From contig NZ_CM018765.1 of the NCBI RefSeq assembly GCF_009208775.1, positions 1 through 43,952 of the forward strand: a stretch of 43,952 nt of DNA, written 5' to 3'. Positions 31,122 through 41,054 of the stretch are shown here, piece after piece. The notes beneath the pieces are model-generated. The model searched no databases, had not been told where the DNA came from, and saw only the letters and a program-made list of their open reading frames with translations. Within the stretch, counting starts at the first letter, position 1. Each line of letters begins with the position of its first letter. The stretch is from Silvanigrella paludirubra. GTDB taxonomy: Bacteria > Bdellovibrionota_B > Oligoflexia > Silvanigrellales > Silvanigrellaceae. The translations under genes were made by a program, and so were the position numbers.

Positions 31122-33245
31122 TTAAAAATTTAAACTATCAAGATTTAAAGTTATGGTTTCATCATTATCTGTAATTTTTTTATGTTCAATTGTCGATTCT
31201 ATTTCTTTATTTTCATCTTTTATTTTTTCACAATTCGATGAATTTTCATTATGAATAAAATTATTACTTTTATTCATATCTGTTAACATCTTTTCTAAAT
31301 TTTGGTCTATTTTAGGTTGGTTAATTTCATTATTTATTAAATTGGATGCAAGTCCAATAGATATTTCTTTCGAAGGCCGTTTCATCCATTCAGGCTCTAT
31401 GCATTTCTTATAAGGCCGTTTGATCGGTATAATTGGAAATCTAAGTTTAAATATAACGGGCATTTCTGAAATTTTAAGGAAAAATATTGCTCCGTGTTTT
31501 AAAGTTGCTGGAGGTATCGATGATAACTCGCCAGTAGAAATTGCATCTTCAACTACTTGTTCTTCTGATAACGACAAAGAATATTTTCCAGAGGTGCCCA
31601 TTGAACGTGTACGAGTTATTTTTTTATATCTATTTTTCCCAAACATCCTCACAAAATACTCAGCATACTCTGGTGTTTCAGCTCTTCCGACCATTTTAGA
31701 TGAAAAAGCATTTAGAATGACTTCTGTTCCGCCATCTTTTTCATATTTTTTTCTAATAACACCAACTTCTTGAATTCCAACGAACATGCAAACACCCATT
31801 CCCCTCAATAGCTTTGCACCATTAGCTAAAGATTTAACCCTAGGAATTGCGCCTAATTCGTCTAAAAATAATCCTAAACGTCTTTCTCTTGATTCTGGTA
31901 AATTCAAAGTTTCGTTTACAAATAAATCAATTACAATTCCTGAAAAAAATCCTGAAATTTCGGGGTAAAGTTGTTTGAATGGTACGATCAAAAATAATGT
32001 TTTTTCTTCTTCTCCTTTAGCCCATTTTTTAATAGAAAATCCGTCAACAGTTTTTGGCCAAGCACGAGCTAAAATATCAAAATTTTGTAAGCTGGCTCTG
32101 ATATTTTGAAATATTCCTGCACTTGTCTCTCCAACTAAAAGTTTTCCTGTTTTTGGGTCATAACCACAATCTCGTAGAGTTTGTAAACCTCCTGGATGGT
32201 ATTCTTCCAAAATTCGCAAGATGTTCTCACTAGCAACTGTTTCAAGTACTTCATTCATATTCCAGTTGTAGGGCTTAGTTTTTTGAAGAAATTTTATTGA
32301 TCCAAGGGCAATGTCTCTTGCTGCAAGAGCAAAAAAATCACCATTCCCACCTGTAAGAGGAATTAATTGACTTATAAACTCAATTGCTTCTAATTCAGTC
32401 GCCACATCTTCAGCAACATTCCATGCTGGTGACCTTGCATCAAACGGAGATAATATTGTAACGCCTTCTTTTTCACCTAAAAGCTCGCAAAAATCTCCTT
32501 TATTGTCTAAAATTAAAGATCGATATTTTAATTCAAAAAATTGTAAAATTATAGGTGTTAAAAATGCCGTTTTTCCTGCACCCATACCACCAATAATTAA
32601 TAAATTTAAAACTTCAATATGCTTAGGTAACCGAAAGTTTTTAAAAAATTTATACCCAGTTGAGTTTCTAACAAGTAGTTCGGTTACAAGTCTATTTTCA
32701 GCACTTTTGATATCCCTAATTACTTCGTTACCTTCTTCAAGTTCTCTTATTGTACCAACCTTATTTTGCTTTGATAGATATTCGAGACCCTGCAAAATTG
32801 GAGCTAATCCAAAGGTTAAGAATGATACAGATAATTTTGAAGTTAAATCGTATTTTTCATATTTATCTTCTATTATTTTCGCATATTTAAAAAATTTATT
32901 AACATATCCGAACATAAATAGTGATGAAATAAAAAACAAAAATATCATTATTAATTTGTAATTTGTTAAATAATGTTCTCTTAAATAAGCAAACGCCATG
33001 TTGTGATATGATGAAAAATTATCAAAACTTGGAAAATGATAGTTTTTCATCAAAAAATTTGACATTGATGACATTGTTATTACAGCAGGTATTCCAATAT
33101 ATGCAATTAATGTAAGAAATATTATTAAAATATTTCTTTGCTTATAACTATTTAATTTATAAGATGATACTATATAAGTTGAAAATACTAGGAAGAAAAA
33201 ACATAAAATATAAACAGTAAAGAAAAAATTTATCAATATATTCAT
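31122..33245 (-). CDS. virD4: Type IV coupling protein VirD4/TraG
   Basis: 707 residues. Two or three N-terminal membrane helices (residues 1-115) lead to the ATPase domain with Walker A IIGGMGAGKTAFLTP near 217 and Walker B LGLFLDELGAIPR near 453; SKMVGRAETPEYAEYFVRMF is typical of the TraD/TrwB branch. It docks the relaxosome to the channel. The C-terminal 90 residues are acidic and asparagine-rich, as in coupling proteins that recruit substrates through their tails. The start has only a weak GTGAG ribosome site. Confidence 0.93.
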   Translation of the reverse strand: MNILINFFFTVYILCFFFLVFSTYIVSSYKLNSYKQRNILIIFLTLIAYIGIPAVITMSSMSNFLMKNYHFPSFDNFSSYHNMAFAYLREHYLTNYKLIMIFLFFISSLFMFGYVNKFFKYAKIIEDKYEKYDLTSKLSVSFLTFGLAPILQGLEYLSKQNKVGTIRELEEGNEVIRDIKSAENRLVTELLVRNSTGYKFFKNFRLPKHIEVLNLLIIGGMGAGKTAFLTPIILQFFELKYRSLILDNKGDFCELLGEKEGVTILSPFDARSPAWNVAEDVATELEAIEFISQLIPLTGGNGDFFALAARDIALGSIKFLQKTKPYNWNMNEVLETVASENILRILEEYHPGGLQTLRDCGYDPKTGKLLVGETSAGIFQNIRASLQNFDILARAWPKTVDGFSIKKWAKGEEEKTLFLIVPFKQLYPEISGFFSGIVIDLFVNETLNLPESRERRLGLFLDELGAIPRVKSLANGAKLLRGMGVCMFVGIQEVGVIRKKYEKDGGTEVILNAFSSKMVGRAETPEYAEYFVRMFGKNRYKKITRTRSMGTSGKYSLSLSEEQVVEDAISTGELSSIPPATLKHGAIFFLKISEMPVIFKLRFPIIPIKRPYKKCIEPEWMKRPSKEISIGLASNLINNEINQPKIDQNLEKMLTDMNKSNNFIHNENSSNCEKIKDENKEIESTIEHKKITDNDETITLNLDSLNF

Positions 33246-33292
33246 AGCAAACTCACTTAAAATGAAAGTTTTTTTTCAATAAATCAATGCAA

Positions 33293-33652
33293 CTATTTTT
33301 GTACTCTGAGTTTTTCTGAAGAAGCCGCAACTGAAATAGATGAGTCCATAATTTTGTACTTATTAATGTCACTAGTGATAATATTTTTTGTTATTTTAAA
33401 CCAAAACATGAAAATAAATAAACACATAAAAAAAGCTAAATTATAATTAAAACTGTAAAAATATTTATTAAAATCAATCAGTATAACTTCACTTATACTA
33501 AACTTTTGTATTATATATATAATAGATAAACTAAGGCTAAAAATAAATATTGACATATAAATAAATATTTCTAATATTTCAAGTATAGGAGCAATAAGTT
33601 CTCCTAGAAAATAATAAGTTAATCTGTTAAATTTAATTATTTTACTATCCAT
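33293..33652 (-). CDS. Small three-helix membrane protein
   Basis: 119 residues from the ATG at 33652 (GAGG 8 bp upstream; an ATG at 33667 contains the ribosome site). Three hydrophobic stretches are visible: LGELIAPILEILEIFIYMSI, FSLSLSIIYII and LAFFMCLFIFMFWF. It lies between virB4 and virD4. I do not recognise it; it could be a coupling-protein partner (TrwB/TraJ-like) or an inner-membrane accessory. Confidence 0.6.
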   Translation of the reverse strand: MDSKIIKFNRLTYYFLGELIAPILEILEIFIYMSIFIFSLSLSIIYIIQKFSISEVILIDFNKYFYSFNYNLAFFMCLFIFMFWFKITKNIITSDINKYKIMDSSISVAASSEKLRVQK

Positions 33653-33672
33653 TTTATCAAACCTCATTTTAA

Positions 33673-36198
33673 TTAATATGTTTTATTTGGCATCTGAGAC
33701 TGGATTATTTCAAAATAATCAATCCAATCTTGAGTAACATTTTTGAATTTCAACCATTCAGAAATCCACTTATTTTTATATTTCTTTATAAATTCACGAG
33801 CATTATTTATATCTTCTTTATCTGCTACTCCAACAAAAGATAATGTTAAAGAATCAAATAATATTTCAAACAATTTATTTCCTGACTCAGAACTTAAATA
33901 ATAATGTCTTTTTGGTTGTGCATTAGCTATAATATCAATTTGCTTTTCATTTAATCCAAATGATTGATAGATTTCGTAAGTCATTGGATTTTTCTTTGAT
34001 GCCAAATGGTTTGGTAAATATATTTTTGTTTTACAAGATTCGAGAATGACAGAAACTATTTCTGACTTATAAATTTCATTAACACTTTGTGTTGCAAATA
34101 TTACTGCACAATTTTGCCTCCTTAATTCTCTAAGCCATTTTTCAATTTTTTTAGAAAAAACTTCATGCTTAAAATAAGTCCACGCTTCATCCAATATTAA
34201 TAATGTAGGAGAACCGTCCAAACTTTTTTCTATTTTTCTAAACATATAAGTTAATGCTGGAATTAATATTTGTTCGCCTTTATCCATGAGATCATTCATC
34301 TCAAAAACACAAAAACGAGATTCTGCAATAAAGTCTTCACTTCCATCAAACATATGGCCATATCTATTAATATCAACATATGGTTCTAAGGCTTGTTTAA
34401 CAGCATAATTTTGTACTTGACTAACAAATTTACTAAGTTTTCTTTCAGATGATTTATTTGTTTCTTTAGTCATTAGTGTCAAGACATCTGAAATAGATGT
34501 TTGTTCTTCAATTGAAATTGGCCTGTTATGTTGTAAAGAAACAATTGATGAGATCCATTCTTCAGCCCAACTTCTACCATTAATATCATCTATGTCAGCT
34601 AAAGGACAAAAGGATATATTCTTACCTAAAATAATGTCTTTCTCATTATCTTTATTTGCTGAAAGTTCAAAGAAAGATCCTCCCACTGCATTACAAAGTA
34701 CATATTGAGAACATAATTTATCAAAAACAAATACTCTTGAATTCTTATAACGAAACTGTTGTGCTGCTATAAAAGCGAGGAGTGCGGTTTTTCCTGAACC
34801 TGTTGAACCTATCATCAACGTGTGCCCTACATCCTTTACATGTAATGAACAGCGAAATGGGGTTCTTCCGTAGGACGCAGCGTAAAACATTGGAGGAGCA
34901 GGCTGACCAGTATTCTTATTATTATATTTAGGATTAGGATGTTCTGCTTCACCACTCCATGCGGCTGTTAATGGCATAATATGAGATAGATTGTGCGTGG
35001 AAATTAGGGGCTTCCTTACATTAGCATAAGCTACTGCTGGGATAGAGCCTAGATACGCCTCTACTGCATTTACACATTCAACCGTGCAAGGAAACCGTAA
35101 ATTCTCCAATATTCGAATTATTTCTTTAGAATTATTTTCAATATTTTCTTCGTCTTCATCCATTAATACTATTGAAGATGAATAAAACCCAAATGATATC
35201 TCATTTTTCTGGTTTTCATTAACAGCTCGATCTGCATCATTCGCCATTGAAATAGCATCAGTTGAAAGATATGTTGTTGAAGTGGTTGATCCCAACTTGT
35301 CGTTCATAATTGCTTTAAAAGATGTTTTCGATTCATCCCAATCTTTTCTTTTATCTTCAATAAACTTTCTCGAAGTTGCTTGATCTAAAAATATAAATCT
35401 ACTTGAGAATCTAAACTCAAAAGACATATTATTTAAAGCATCTAAAATTCCTGTATGTAAATAACTAGGAAAAGATTTAATTGTAATGACTTTAATTTTT
35501 TTATTACCAATTTTTGGTTTAAATCCACCAATAAAATCTTTTGATGCTAATATATAATCAATATACATAGGAATGATTGGAAGCGAAACTTTATGCCGTA
35601 GTCCTGTTATGCAGAAGTGAAGATAAGTTAACGTTTCTTCATCGTTTAATTTTCTTGTGTAAATTACCGCATCAAAAATATTAAAAAATCTATTTATTGA
35701 ATCTTCAAATTTTATTAGCTCTTTGTCCATCGCGCTTGAATTATGTTTAGCTTGTTTATCTTCAGCCTCAAAGATGAAATTCATTTTCTTAGTTAAAATT
35801 GATGGTGGTGTATAAGTCAAAGTTAAATAATATTTATTTTCAAAACACAAACCATTAGATTCGAAAGTTTGTCTTCTCGATGTGTCTATTAATCTTGTAA
35901 CTGGATCAGGAAAATAACATTCGCTTTCACTAGGGTAATAAGTAACTTGAGTTCTTATTGTATCAACATGTGTTATCCAACCATCGCCAAGTTTCATTAA
36001 TGAAGCATTTACCATATTACTGACTTGTCCAAGCTCATATTCGGTTGAGCTTGAAAGATCTCTTCCTCGAATTTCATATACTGTTGAAAATCCACCACTT
36101 TTTAGAAAAATAACTCCATTATTTACAAAGCCAATATAAGGTAAATATGAATCAAAACCTCGTTTTTTTTTAAAAAATTTAGACCAAGTAGACCACAT
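33673..36198 (-). CDS. virB4: VirB4/TrbE conjugation ATPase
   Basis: 841 residues, the usual size. The N-terminal CagE/VirB4 domain contains GFVNNGVIFLKSGGFSTVYE; the C-terminal ATPase has Walker A MIGSTGSGKTALLAF near residue 460 and Walker B TLLILDEAWTYFKHE, then LRELRRQNCAVIFATQSVNE. VirB4 powers pilus assembly and substrate passage at the inner membrane. It follows virB3 with a 41-bp gap. Confidence 0.95.
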   Translation of the reverse strand: MWSTWSKFFKKKRGFDSYLPYIGFVNNGVIFLKSGGFSTVYEIRGRDLSSSTEYELGQVSNMVNASLMKLGDGWITHVDTIRTQVTYYPSESECYFPDPVTRLIDTSRRQTFESNGLCFENKYYLTLTYTPPSILTKKMNFIFEAEDKQAKHNSSAMDKELIKFEDSINRFFNIFDAVIYTRKLNDEETLTYLHFCITGLRHKVSLPIIPMYIDYILASKDFIGGFKPKIGNKKIKVITIKSFPSYLHTGILDALNNMSFEFRFSSRFIFLDQATSRKFIEDKRKDWDESKTSFKAIMNDKLGSTTSTTYLSTDAISMANDADRAVNENQKNEISFGFYSSSIVLMDEDEENIENNSKEIIRILENLRFPCTVECVNAVEAYLGSIPAVAYANVRKPLISTHNLSHIMPLTAAWSGEAEHPNPKYNNKNTGQPAPPMFYAASYGRTPFRCSLHVKDVGHTLMIGSTGSGKTALLAFIAAQQFRYKNSRVFVFDKLCSQYVLCNAVGGSFFELSANKDNEKDIILGKNISFCPLADIDDINGRSWAEEWISSIVSLQHNRPISIEEQTSISDVLTLMTKETNKSSERKLSKFVSQVQNYAVKQALEPYVDINRYGHMFDGSEDFIAESRFCVFEMNDLMDKGEQILIPALTYMFRKIEKSLDGSPTLLILDEAWTYFKHEVFSKKIEKWLRELRRQNCAVIFATQSVNEIYKSEIVSVILESCKTKIYLPNHLASKKNPMTYEIYQSFGLNEKQIDIIANAQPKRHYYLSSESGNKLFEILFDSLTLSFVGVADKEDINNAREFIKKYKNKWISEWLKFKNVTQDWIDYFEIIQSQMPNKTY

Positions 36199-36239
36199 TT
36201 ATATTTTTCCTCGCATATTAATATCTCCAATAAATTTCA

Positions 36240-36545
36240 TTAAAAGTTTTCTTTTAAAATATTTACTTTAGTTGTTGAAGAAATAAAACCATCTGATAAA
36301 AAGTGTCGGTAATATATTGAAAAAATTTTTTCATCTTTTGCAAATGCTTTTTGCAAAAGAATATGTGTCAAACTACCAAAAACTATAGTTATTAAAGAAA
36401 AATAAAAATTGATACTTGCAAAAAGATAAATCCCAAGTAAAACCCAAAATAATAAATTTCTTACAAACCATTGTGATGGCATGCTTGATAAAACCGATGG
36501 TCTTATTAATGATTGATGTACATAACTAACATGCATATCTTCCAT
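36240..36545 (-). CDS. virB3: VirB3/TrbD inner-membrane protein
   Basis: 101 residues, ATG after GAGGAA. The N-terminus VHQSLIRPSVLSSMPSQWFV followed by two hydrophobic segments (LLFWVLLGIYLFASINFYF and LITIVFGSLTHILL) is the VirB3/TrbD pattern. It associates with VirB4 and helps pilus assembly. Its position between virB2 and virB4 confirms the call. Confidence 0.88.
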   Translation of the reverse strand: MEDMHVSYVHQSLIRPSVLSSMPSQWFVRNLLFWVLLGIYLFASINFYFSLITIVFGSLTHILLQKAFAKDEKIFSIYYRHFLSDGFISSTTKVNILKENF

Positions 36546-36560
36546 AATACTTTCCTCTTT

Positions 36561-36872
36561 TTAAAATTGAGCACCTAAGAGTGTGCTTACAATTCCTTTA
36601 GCGCCAAGAATTATTGCTCCACCTATTACAGTTCCTATTAATCTTCTAAAACCAGCTTCTTTATTATCAGATATTAAAAAAGCATATCCTGCCCACAAAA
36701 TACCAATTAAAATTAATGAGCCACCAACGTAAAATAAGGATTGCTGAATTTTATCTATTGCTGCTTCCCAAGGTAACCCTGCACCTGAAGCACCATTTGA
36801 TGAAAATGCTTTAGAAGATAAAATAGACATTTGTAAAACAACGAAACTACGAATAATTTTTTTTAATAACAT
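36561..36872 (-). CDS. virB2: VirB2/TrbC major pilin
   Basis: 103 residues, ATG after AAGGAG. A signal peptide (residues 1-24, ending SSKAFS) precedes a short polar stretch (GLPWEAAIDKIQQSL) and two hydrophobic helices separated by a charged turn (ISDNKEAGFRRLIG), the classic prepilin design. The operon also encodes a TraF-type peptidase, the enzyme that cyclises TrbC in RP4, so the pilin may be circular; this is inferred. Confidence 0.9.
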   Translation of the reverse strand: MLLKKIIRSFVVLQMSILSSKAFSSNGASGAGLPWEAAIDKIQQSLFYVGGSLILIGILWAGYAFLISDNKEAGFRRLIGTVIGGAIILGAKGIVSTLLGAQF

Positions 36873-36891
36873 TTAAATTCTCCTTAATTAT

Positions 36892-37830
36892 TTAATAAAT
36901 TTCCTTGAATAAATACTCACCATTCAAACATGAAACTTCCAATATTTCTTTAATTCTCCTCCCTTCTTTAGTTTTTTGTATATTAATTACTATATTTATT
37001 GCTTCTGCTATCATATCTGGAACAGGAATAAATTGATGTGCCATCAATATTTGTTCTATTTTTTTAATACCAGCCTTTGCATTATTTGCATGAACAGTTG
37101 CAATTCCACCACAATGTCCAGTATTCCACGCCATGAGCAGTGTAAATGCTTCTATTGAACGCACTTCACCTACACAAATTCTATCTGGTCTAAATCTCAT
37201 AATTGACTTCAATAAATCCTGCATAAGTATTTTTTTTGTTGATCGAGCTACAAGTTTATTTTTAATATCACATTGTAATTCTCTGGTATCCTCAATAATA
37301 GCCATGCGACAGTTTGAATCAATTTCAGATATTTTTTTTAATATTGCATTGGCAAATGTAGTTTTACCAGAACTCGTTGCACCTACTATCAAAATATTTT
37401 TTCTAATTTTTATAACTTCTTCAATAATATTTGATTGACTTAAAGTCATTATACCTAAATCTACATATTCGTTTAATGTAAATATTTTTACTGCTTTTTT
37501 ACGAATTGAAAAACAAGGAGCAATAACTACTGGTGGTATCATCGCTTCAAATCTTGAACCTTCAACTGGTATTTCACCGCCTACAATTGGATTATCTGCA
37601 TTAATAATTGTATCTAATGATGATGCCATTGTATTAATAATCATGCTAGCCTTTTCGTAGCGGATTTTTCCGACCATTTCCATACTTTCTCCAAGTTTTT
37701 CAATCCATACATTTCCGTCTGGATTCAACATAATTTCAACAACAGAGGGATTTTCTAGATACGGAAGTAAATCATTTCCTAAATCAAATTTTAATCGCTC
37801 CCAGTTGTCTTCATGTTTTTTATTAATCAT
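36892..37830 (-). CDS. virB11: VirB11/TrbB traffic ATPase
   Basis: 312 residues. EIMLNPDGNVWIEKLGE and FSIRKKAVKIFTLNEYV belong to the N-terminal domain; Walker A ILIVGATSSGKTTFANAIL lies near 145, the Asp box MAIIEDTRELQC follows, with RFRPDRICVGEVRSIEAFTL and the His box TGHCGGIATVHANNA. Hexameric VirB11 switches the machine between pilus assembly and DNA transfer. Confidence 0.95.
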   Translation of the reverse strand: MINKKHEDNWERLKFDLGNDLLPYLENPSVVEIMLNPDGNVWIEKLGESMEMVGKIRYEKASMIINTMASSLDTIINADNPIVGGEIPVEGSRFEAMIPPVVIAPCFSIRKKAVKIFTLNEYVDLGIMTLSQSNIIEEVIKIRKNILIVGATSSGKTTFANAILKKISEIDSNCRMAIIEDTRELQCDIKNKLVARSTKKILMQDLLKSIMRFRPDRICVGEVRSIEAFTLLMAWNTGHCGGIATVHANNAKAGIKKIEQILMAHQFIPVPDMIAEAINIVINIQKTKEGRRIKEILEVSCLNGEYLFKEIY

Positions 37831-37854
37831 AATATCCTCAATTATATAATTTAA

Positions 37855-38355
37855 TCAGATTATATTTACTGAAAATCCAACGCTAAAATTATAATAAATT
37901 GGATCGTAAGCGGCTCTCCAGAATTTATTAGAGCCATATCCTGCTTCACTATCTAAGTTAAAATTTAAGTAATATGTTAGTGGCAATGAATAACCCAAAT
38001 TAAATCCTCCACCTACTCCGAAATTATTAAAATATTGAATATGTCCTGCTAAACCAAAATAAAATCCCTCTAAATGCTGATCAAACCAATATAATGTTCT
38101 TAAATCCGCCCATTGATAACCATTTGCCCATGTATGGCCAATGCCAAAAGAAAAACCAACATTATTCATTATGTCTGCTTTAATATTTCCACCCCAAAAA
38201 GGACTAAAATTTCCTGAATCCATATCATTCATAGGAAAAAAAACTGCCGATGTACTAAGTGACATTTCTGAATAGGCCAATGCTTTTTCAGAGAAATTAA
38301 TTAGATTAAAACTTAATGAAGATATAATTAAATATCTTTTTAAAATACTATTCAT
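37855..38355 (-). CDS. Outer-membrane beta-barrel protein heading the virB11 operon
   Basis: 166 residues, ATG after GAGGAAA. A signal peptide (residues 1-28, ending EKALA) is followed by alternating aromatic strands ending in YYNFSVGFSVNII, with glycine-rich turns (FGVGGGFNLGYSLP), which is typical of a small eight-stranded barrel. The gene starts the virB11-virD4 operon but is not a standard Trb/VirB part. A surface or exclusion role in mating is possible. Confidence 0.65.
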   Translation of the reverse strand: MNSILKRYLIISSLSFNLINFSEKALAYSEMSLSTSAVFFPMNDMDSGNFSPFWGGNIKADIMNNVGFSFGIGHTWANGYQWADLRTLYWFDQHLEGFYFGLAGHIQYFNNFGVGGGFNLGYSLPLTYYLNFNLDSEAGYGSNKFWRAAYDPIYYNFSVGFSVNII

Positions 38356-38430
38356 ATTTTTCCTCGTTTTATTTTTAATTCTGTAGAATAAATGTTATAT
38401 ATAAATATAATCATGAAAGGATATTTGATT

Positions 38431-38904
38431 ATGATAGATCTTATTTCTCTAGTAAAAGAATGTTCTCCACATGTAGCACCAGAAACAATGCTTACAATTA
38501 TTCGAACTGAGAGTTCAGGAAACCATTTAGTTGTAAATGACAATACAACAAAAACTTCATACAAACCTAAAACAAAAGAAGAAGCTGTTAATTTATCATA
38601 TGTTTTAATTAAAAATGGACACAATCTTGATTTTGGATTAACGCAAATTAATTTAATAAATGCTAAAAAATTTAAATTAACTTTAAATAAAATTTTTGAC
38701 CCATGTGAAAATATAAAACATGGAGCAAAAATTTTTACACAAGCATTTTTAAATGCTTCAAAAGTTACAAATAACGAACAATATGCTTTATTAAAGGCAT
38801 TTTCTACATACAATACAGGAAATCCCCATAAAGGATTTAAAAATGGGTATGTAAATAAAATCATAGAAAATGCCTCCAAAATTAAAGTATCAGACATCGA
38901 ATAA
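38431..38904 (+). CDS. virB1: VirB1-like lytic transglycosylase
   Basis: 157 residues from the ATG at 38431 (AAAGG upstream). The catalytic glutamate is in IIRTESSGNHLVVND; LDFGLTQIN matches the GLMQIN motif and ALLKAFSTYNTGNPHKGF the AAYNAG region. It opens the peptidoglycan for channel assembly. No signal peptide is apparent; the in-frame ATG at 38413 adds only a few hydrophobic residues. It runs opposite to the flanking conjugation genes, converging on virB10 and diverging from the barrel gene. The overlapping minus-strand frame is a shadow. Confidence 0.88.
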   Translation: MIDLISLVKECSPHVAPETMLTIIRTESSGNHLVVNDNTTKTSYKPKTKEEAVNLSYVLIKNGHNLDFGLTQINLINAKKFKLTLNKIFDPCENIKHGAKIFTQAFLNASKVTNNEQYALLKAFSTYNTGNPHKGFKNGYVNKIIENASKIKVSDIE

Positions 38905-38912
38905 ATTTAATT

Positions 38913-40010
38913 TTACTTTTTAATTGGTTCTAATATTATGTCTTTACTAACCATAATATTAAATTCATAGCCAGGTCGAATAACTATTGTAGGTTGAATA
39001 TTCATATTTTTCTGTACAACTTGTCCACTAATAGTGGCAATTTGTGTACCCATTTGACCTGCAATTGTTTGTCCAACTTGCTGCTGAGTTGAAGGGTATG
39101 TTCCATTGTTTTGATTATTAGGTTGCGATAATTGTGCTCCAGCACCAATAATTGACATCAGAATTGCACCAGACATCAGACTTGCAAAATGATTGTCAAC
39201 TTGATCTTCAAAACCTGAATATCCTTCTTTGTCTGTTCCGTTCATTCCTTTTAGTGAAATACTTGAACCATCTGTAAAAATTAATCTATCCCATTGCATT
39301 AATAATCTTTTTTGGCCATAAGCAACTTTTGATTCATATTTCCCAAAAATTTTTGTTCCCTTAGGAACTAAAAGAAAGTTACCAGAAACTGAGTCATAAA
39401 CATTTTGACGAACTATTGCTGTTGCATAACCTGGAAGCTCACTGTTAAGACCTGTCTGTAAAGTAGCTGGAATAACTGAACCTGACATAATTTCAAAAGG
39501 AGATTTAGCAGCTTTCTTTTTACTCCCAAGATATATTTCATTATCTTCCATACTTTGTATTGATTTTTCAGCATTAAGTTGTTGATTAATTTTATCAACT
39601 TCTGTATCAGACTCTCTAGCTTTTTTTTCACTTTGCTTATCAATAGTTGAAATTTCTTCATCGCCAATATTTTTTTTAACTGTTTCTGGGTTATTTGTTA
39701 CTTCACTATTTTGATTTGAAACTTGAGTAGTTGAATGATTTGTCTCTTGATTTTGACCAATATAATTTGGCATATTATCCCATTGTGTTGGGGCTTTTGA
39801 TACTGGAGTATTCGTTGAGTCTGAACTAATATCCTTTTTTTTAACTTCATTTTCCTCTAATTGTTTAGATGCAAAATAACTTGATCCTGCTGCAATACCA
39901 ATAAACCCGATTGCACCAGCAGCAAAAAATGCTGTAGATATTTTTCTTCTATTAGTAACTACATTTGGTTTATGAAATATTTTATTTTTATCTTCTTCTG
40001 TATTACTCAT
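38913..40010 (-). CDS. virB10: VirB10/TrbI channel protein
   Basis: 365 residues from the ATG at 40010 (AAGGAT 6 bp upstream, 10 bp after the virB9 stop); upstream in-frame ATGs at 40031 and 40058 overlap virB9. One membrane helix (residues 25-47) precedes a long proline/glutamine/asparagine-rich periplasmic linker and the conserved C-terminal domain: LPGYATAIVRQNVYDSVSGN, LVPKGTKIFGKYES, QWDRLIFTDGSSISLKG. It bridges both membranes and gates the channel. Confidence 0.93.
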   Translation of the reverse strand: MSNTEEDKNKIFHKPNVVTNRRKISTAFFAAGAIGFIGIAAGSSYFASKQLEENEVKKKDISSDSTNTPVSKAPTQWDNMPNYIGQNQETNHSTTQVSNQNSEVTNNPETVKKNIGDEEISTIDKQSEKKARESDTEVDKINQQLNAEKSIQSMEDNEIYLGSKKKAAKSPFEIMSGSVIPATLQTGLNSELPGYATAIVRQNVYDSVSGNFLLVPKGTKIFGKYESKVAYGQKRLLMQWDRLIFTDGSSISLKGMNGTDKEGYSGFEDQVDNHFASLMSGAILMSIIGAGAQLSQPNNQNNGTYPSTQQQVGQTIAGQMGTQIATISGQVVQKNMNIQPTIVIRPGYEFNIMVSKDIILEPIKK

Positions 40011-40020
40011 GTTACTATCC

Positions 40021-41037
40021 TTATTTTTCATTGCTAAAAATACGAGAAAAAATTCCAACAGTACCGACTTTAGTAAAAATTACTTTTTTCTGATTTAATC
40101 CTACACCCTGGGTTAATTGTCCTTTATTTAATGAAACATCAACAATAATCCAATTATTTAAAATTCTATAATTCACTTGAGCTTGTGTACCATCATTATC
40201 CAAAGAATAAACAGTTGGCATATCAGGTGAGTTAAAAAACTTTTCAGGTAATTTTATAAATGTTTTTTTCCCATCAGTTCTAATCTCTTCTGGTGTCCAC
40301 GAAGTTGAGTCACCTCTTATTTTATAATTGGATAATGATTTTTCAGGTATATCAGTAAATACTGTTACTAATTTGTTTTCATCTTGAGGATAGTTAAAAG
40401 AAATCTTTGAAAAATATTTTTTCTTTACACTTTTTAACTGAATATTATATTGACGTTTATCAGTGAAAATAATCATATTAGATTTTAATTTATTTTCTTT
40501 CGGTTTTAATAAAATATGCGCATTTGTATCAGAAGATGTAGAGTTATTAACTTTTACGATCCAACGCTCTGAATCACCTATCTGTATATTAGAAATACTT
40601 TCTCCCTTTTCTAATTCTACATCACATATTTGTAAAATAGAACAAATTATTGAAGCTTCACCAACTCCAAAAGCGTAGTAAACAATACCATTTTTAATAT
40701 AGGGTTTTGATTTTTCAATTTTTCTATATCTATCAAGATCATTTAAATACATATCTTCAATATTATCTTCATTATTAGAGTTATTTTTTCTATTTTTAAT
40801 TTTTTTTACATTTATTGCTGGAACAATTATTGCTTTATCTTTATTAATTCCTTTTTGTATTTCTTTTGCCTCGGTTTCTTTTTTTTCTAATTCTTTTTTT
40901 TGGTCTTCTGATATTTTTTTCATATATGGAGCAATTTGTTCTGGAATATCTGAAGTAACATTTTTTTGCTCTTGAGCATTTGATAATCTAGCAATAAAAA
41001 ATAATGATATAATTAGTATTTTATTTTTGTTTATCAT
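40021..41037 (-). CDS. virB9: VirB9/TrbG outer-membrane channel protein
   Basis: 338 residues, ATG after GAGGTG. A signal peptide ends RLSNA (residue 21); a charged linker follows, then the N-domain (GIVYYAFGVGEASIICSILQ) and the C-domain WTPEEIRTDGKKTFIKLPEK, VNYRILNNWIIVDVS. It forms the outer-membrane core with VirB10 and a lipoprotein. Confidence 0.92.
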   Translation of the reverse strand: MINKNKILIISLFFIARLSNAQEQKNVTSDIPEQIAPYMKKISEDQKKELEKKETEAKEIQKGINKDKAIIVPAINVKKIKNRKNNSNNEDNIEDMYLNDLDRYRKIEKSKPYIKNGIVYYAFGVGEASIICSILQICDVELEKGESISNIQIGDSERWIVKVNNSTSSDTNAHILLKPKENKLKSNMIIFTDKRQYNIQLKSVKKKYFSKISFNYPQDENKLVTVFTDIPEKSLSNYKIRGDSTSWTPEEIRTDGKKTFIKLPEKFFNSPDMPTVYSLDNDGTQAQVNYRILNNWIIVDVSLNKGQLTQGVGLNQKKVIFTKVGTVGIFSRIFSNEK

Positions 41038-41054
41038 AATTCACCTCTTTTCAC

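Noticed and set aside
38352-38897. 181-residue minus-strand frame opposite virB1
   Set aside because: It is the antisense shadow of virB1, whose catalytic motifs are intact; the shadow protein has no recognisable features.
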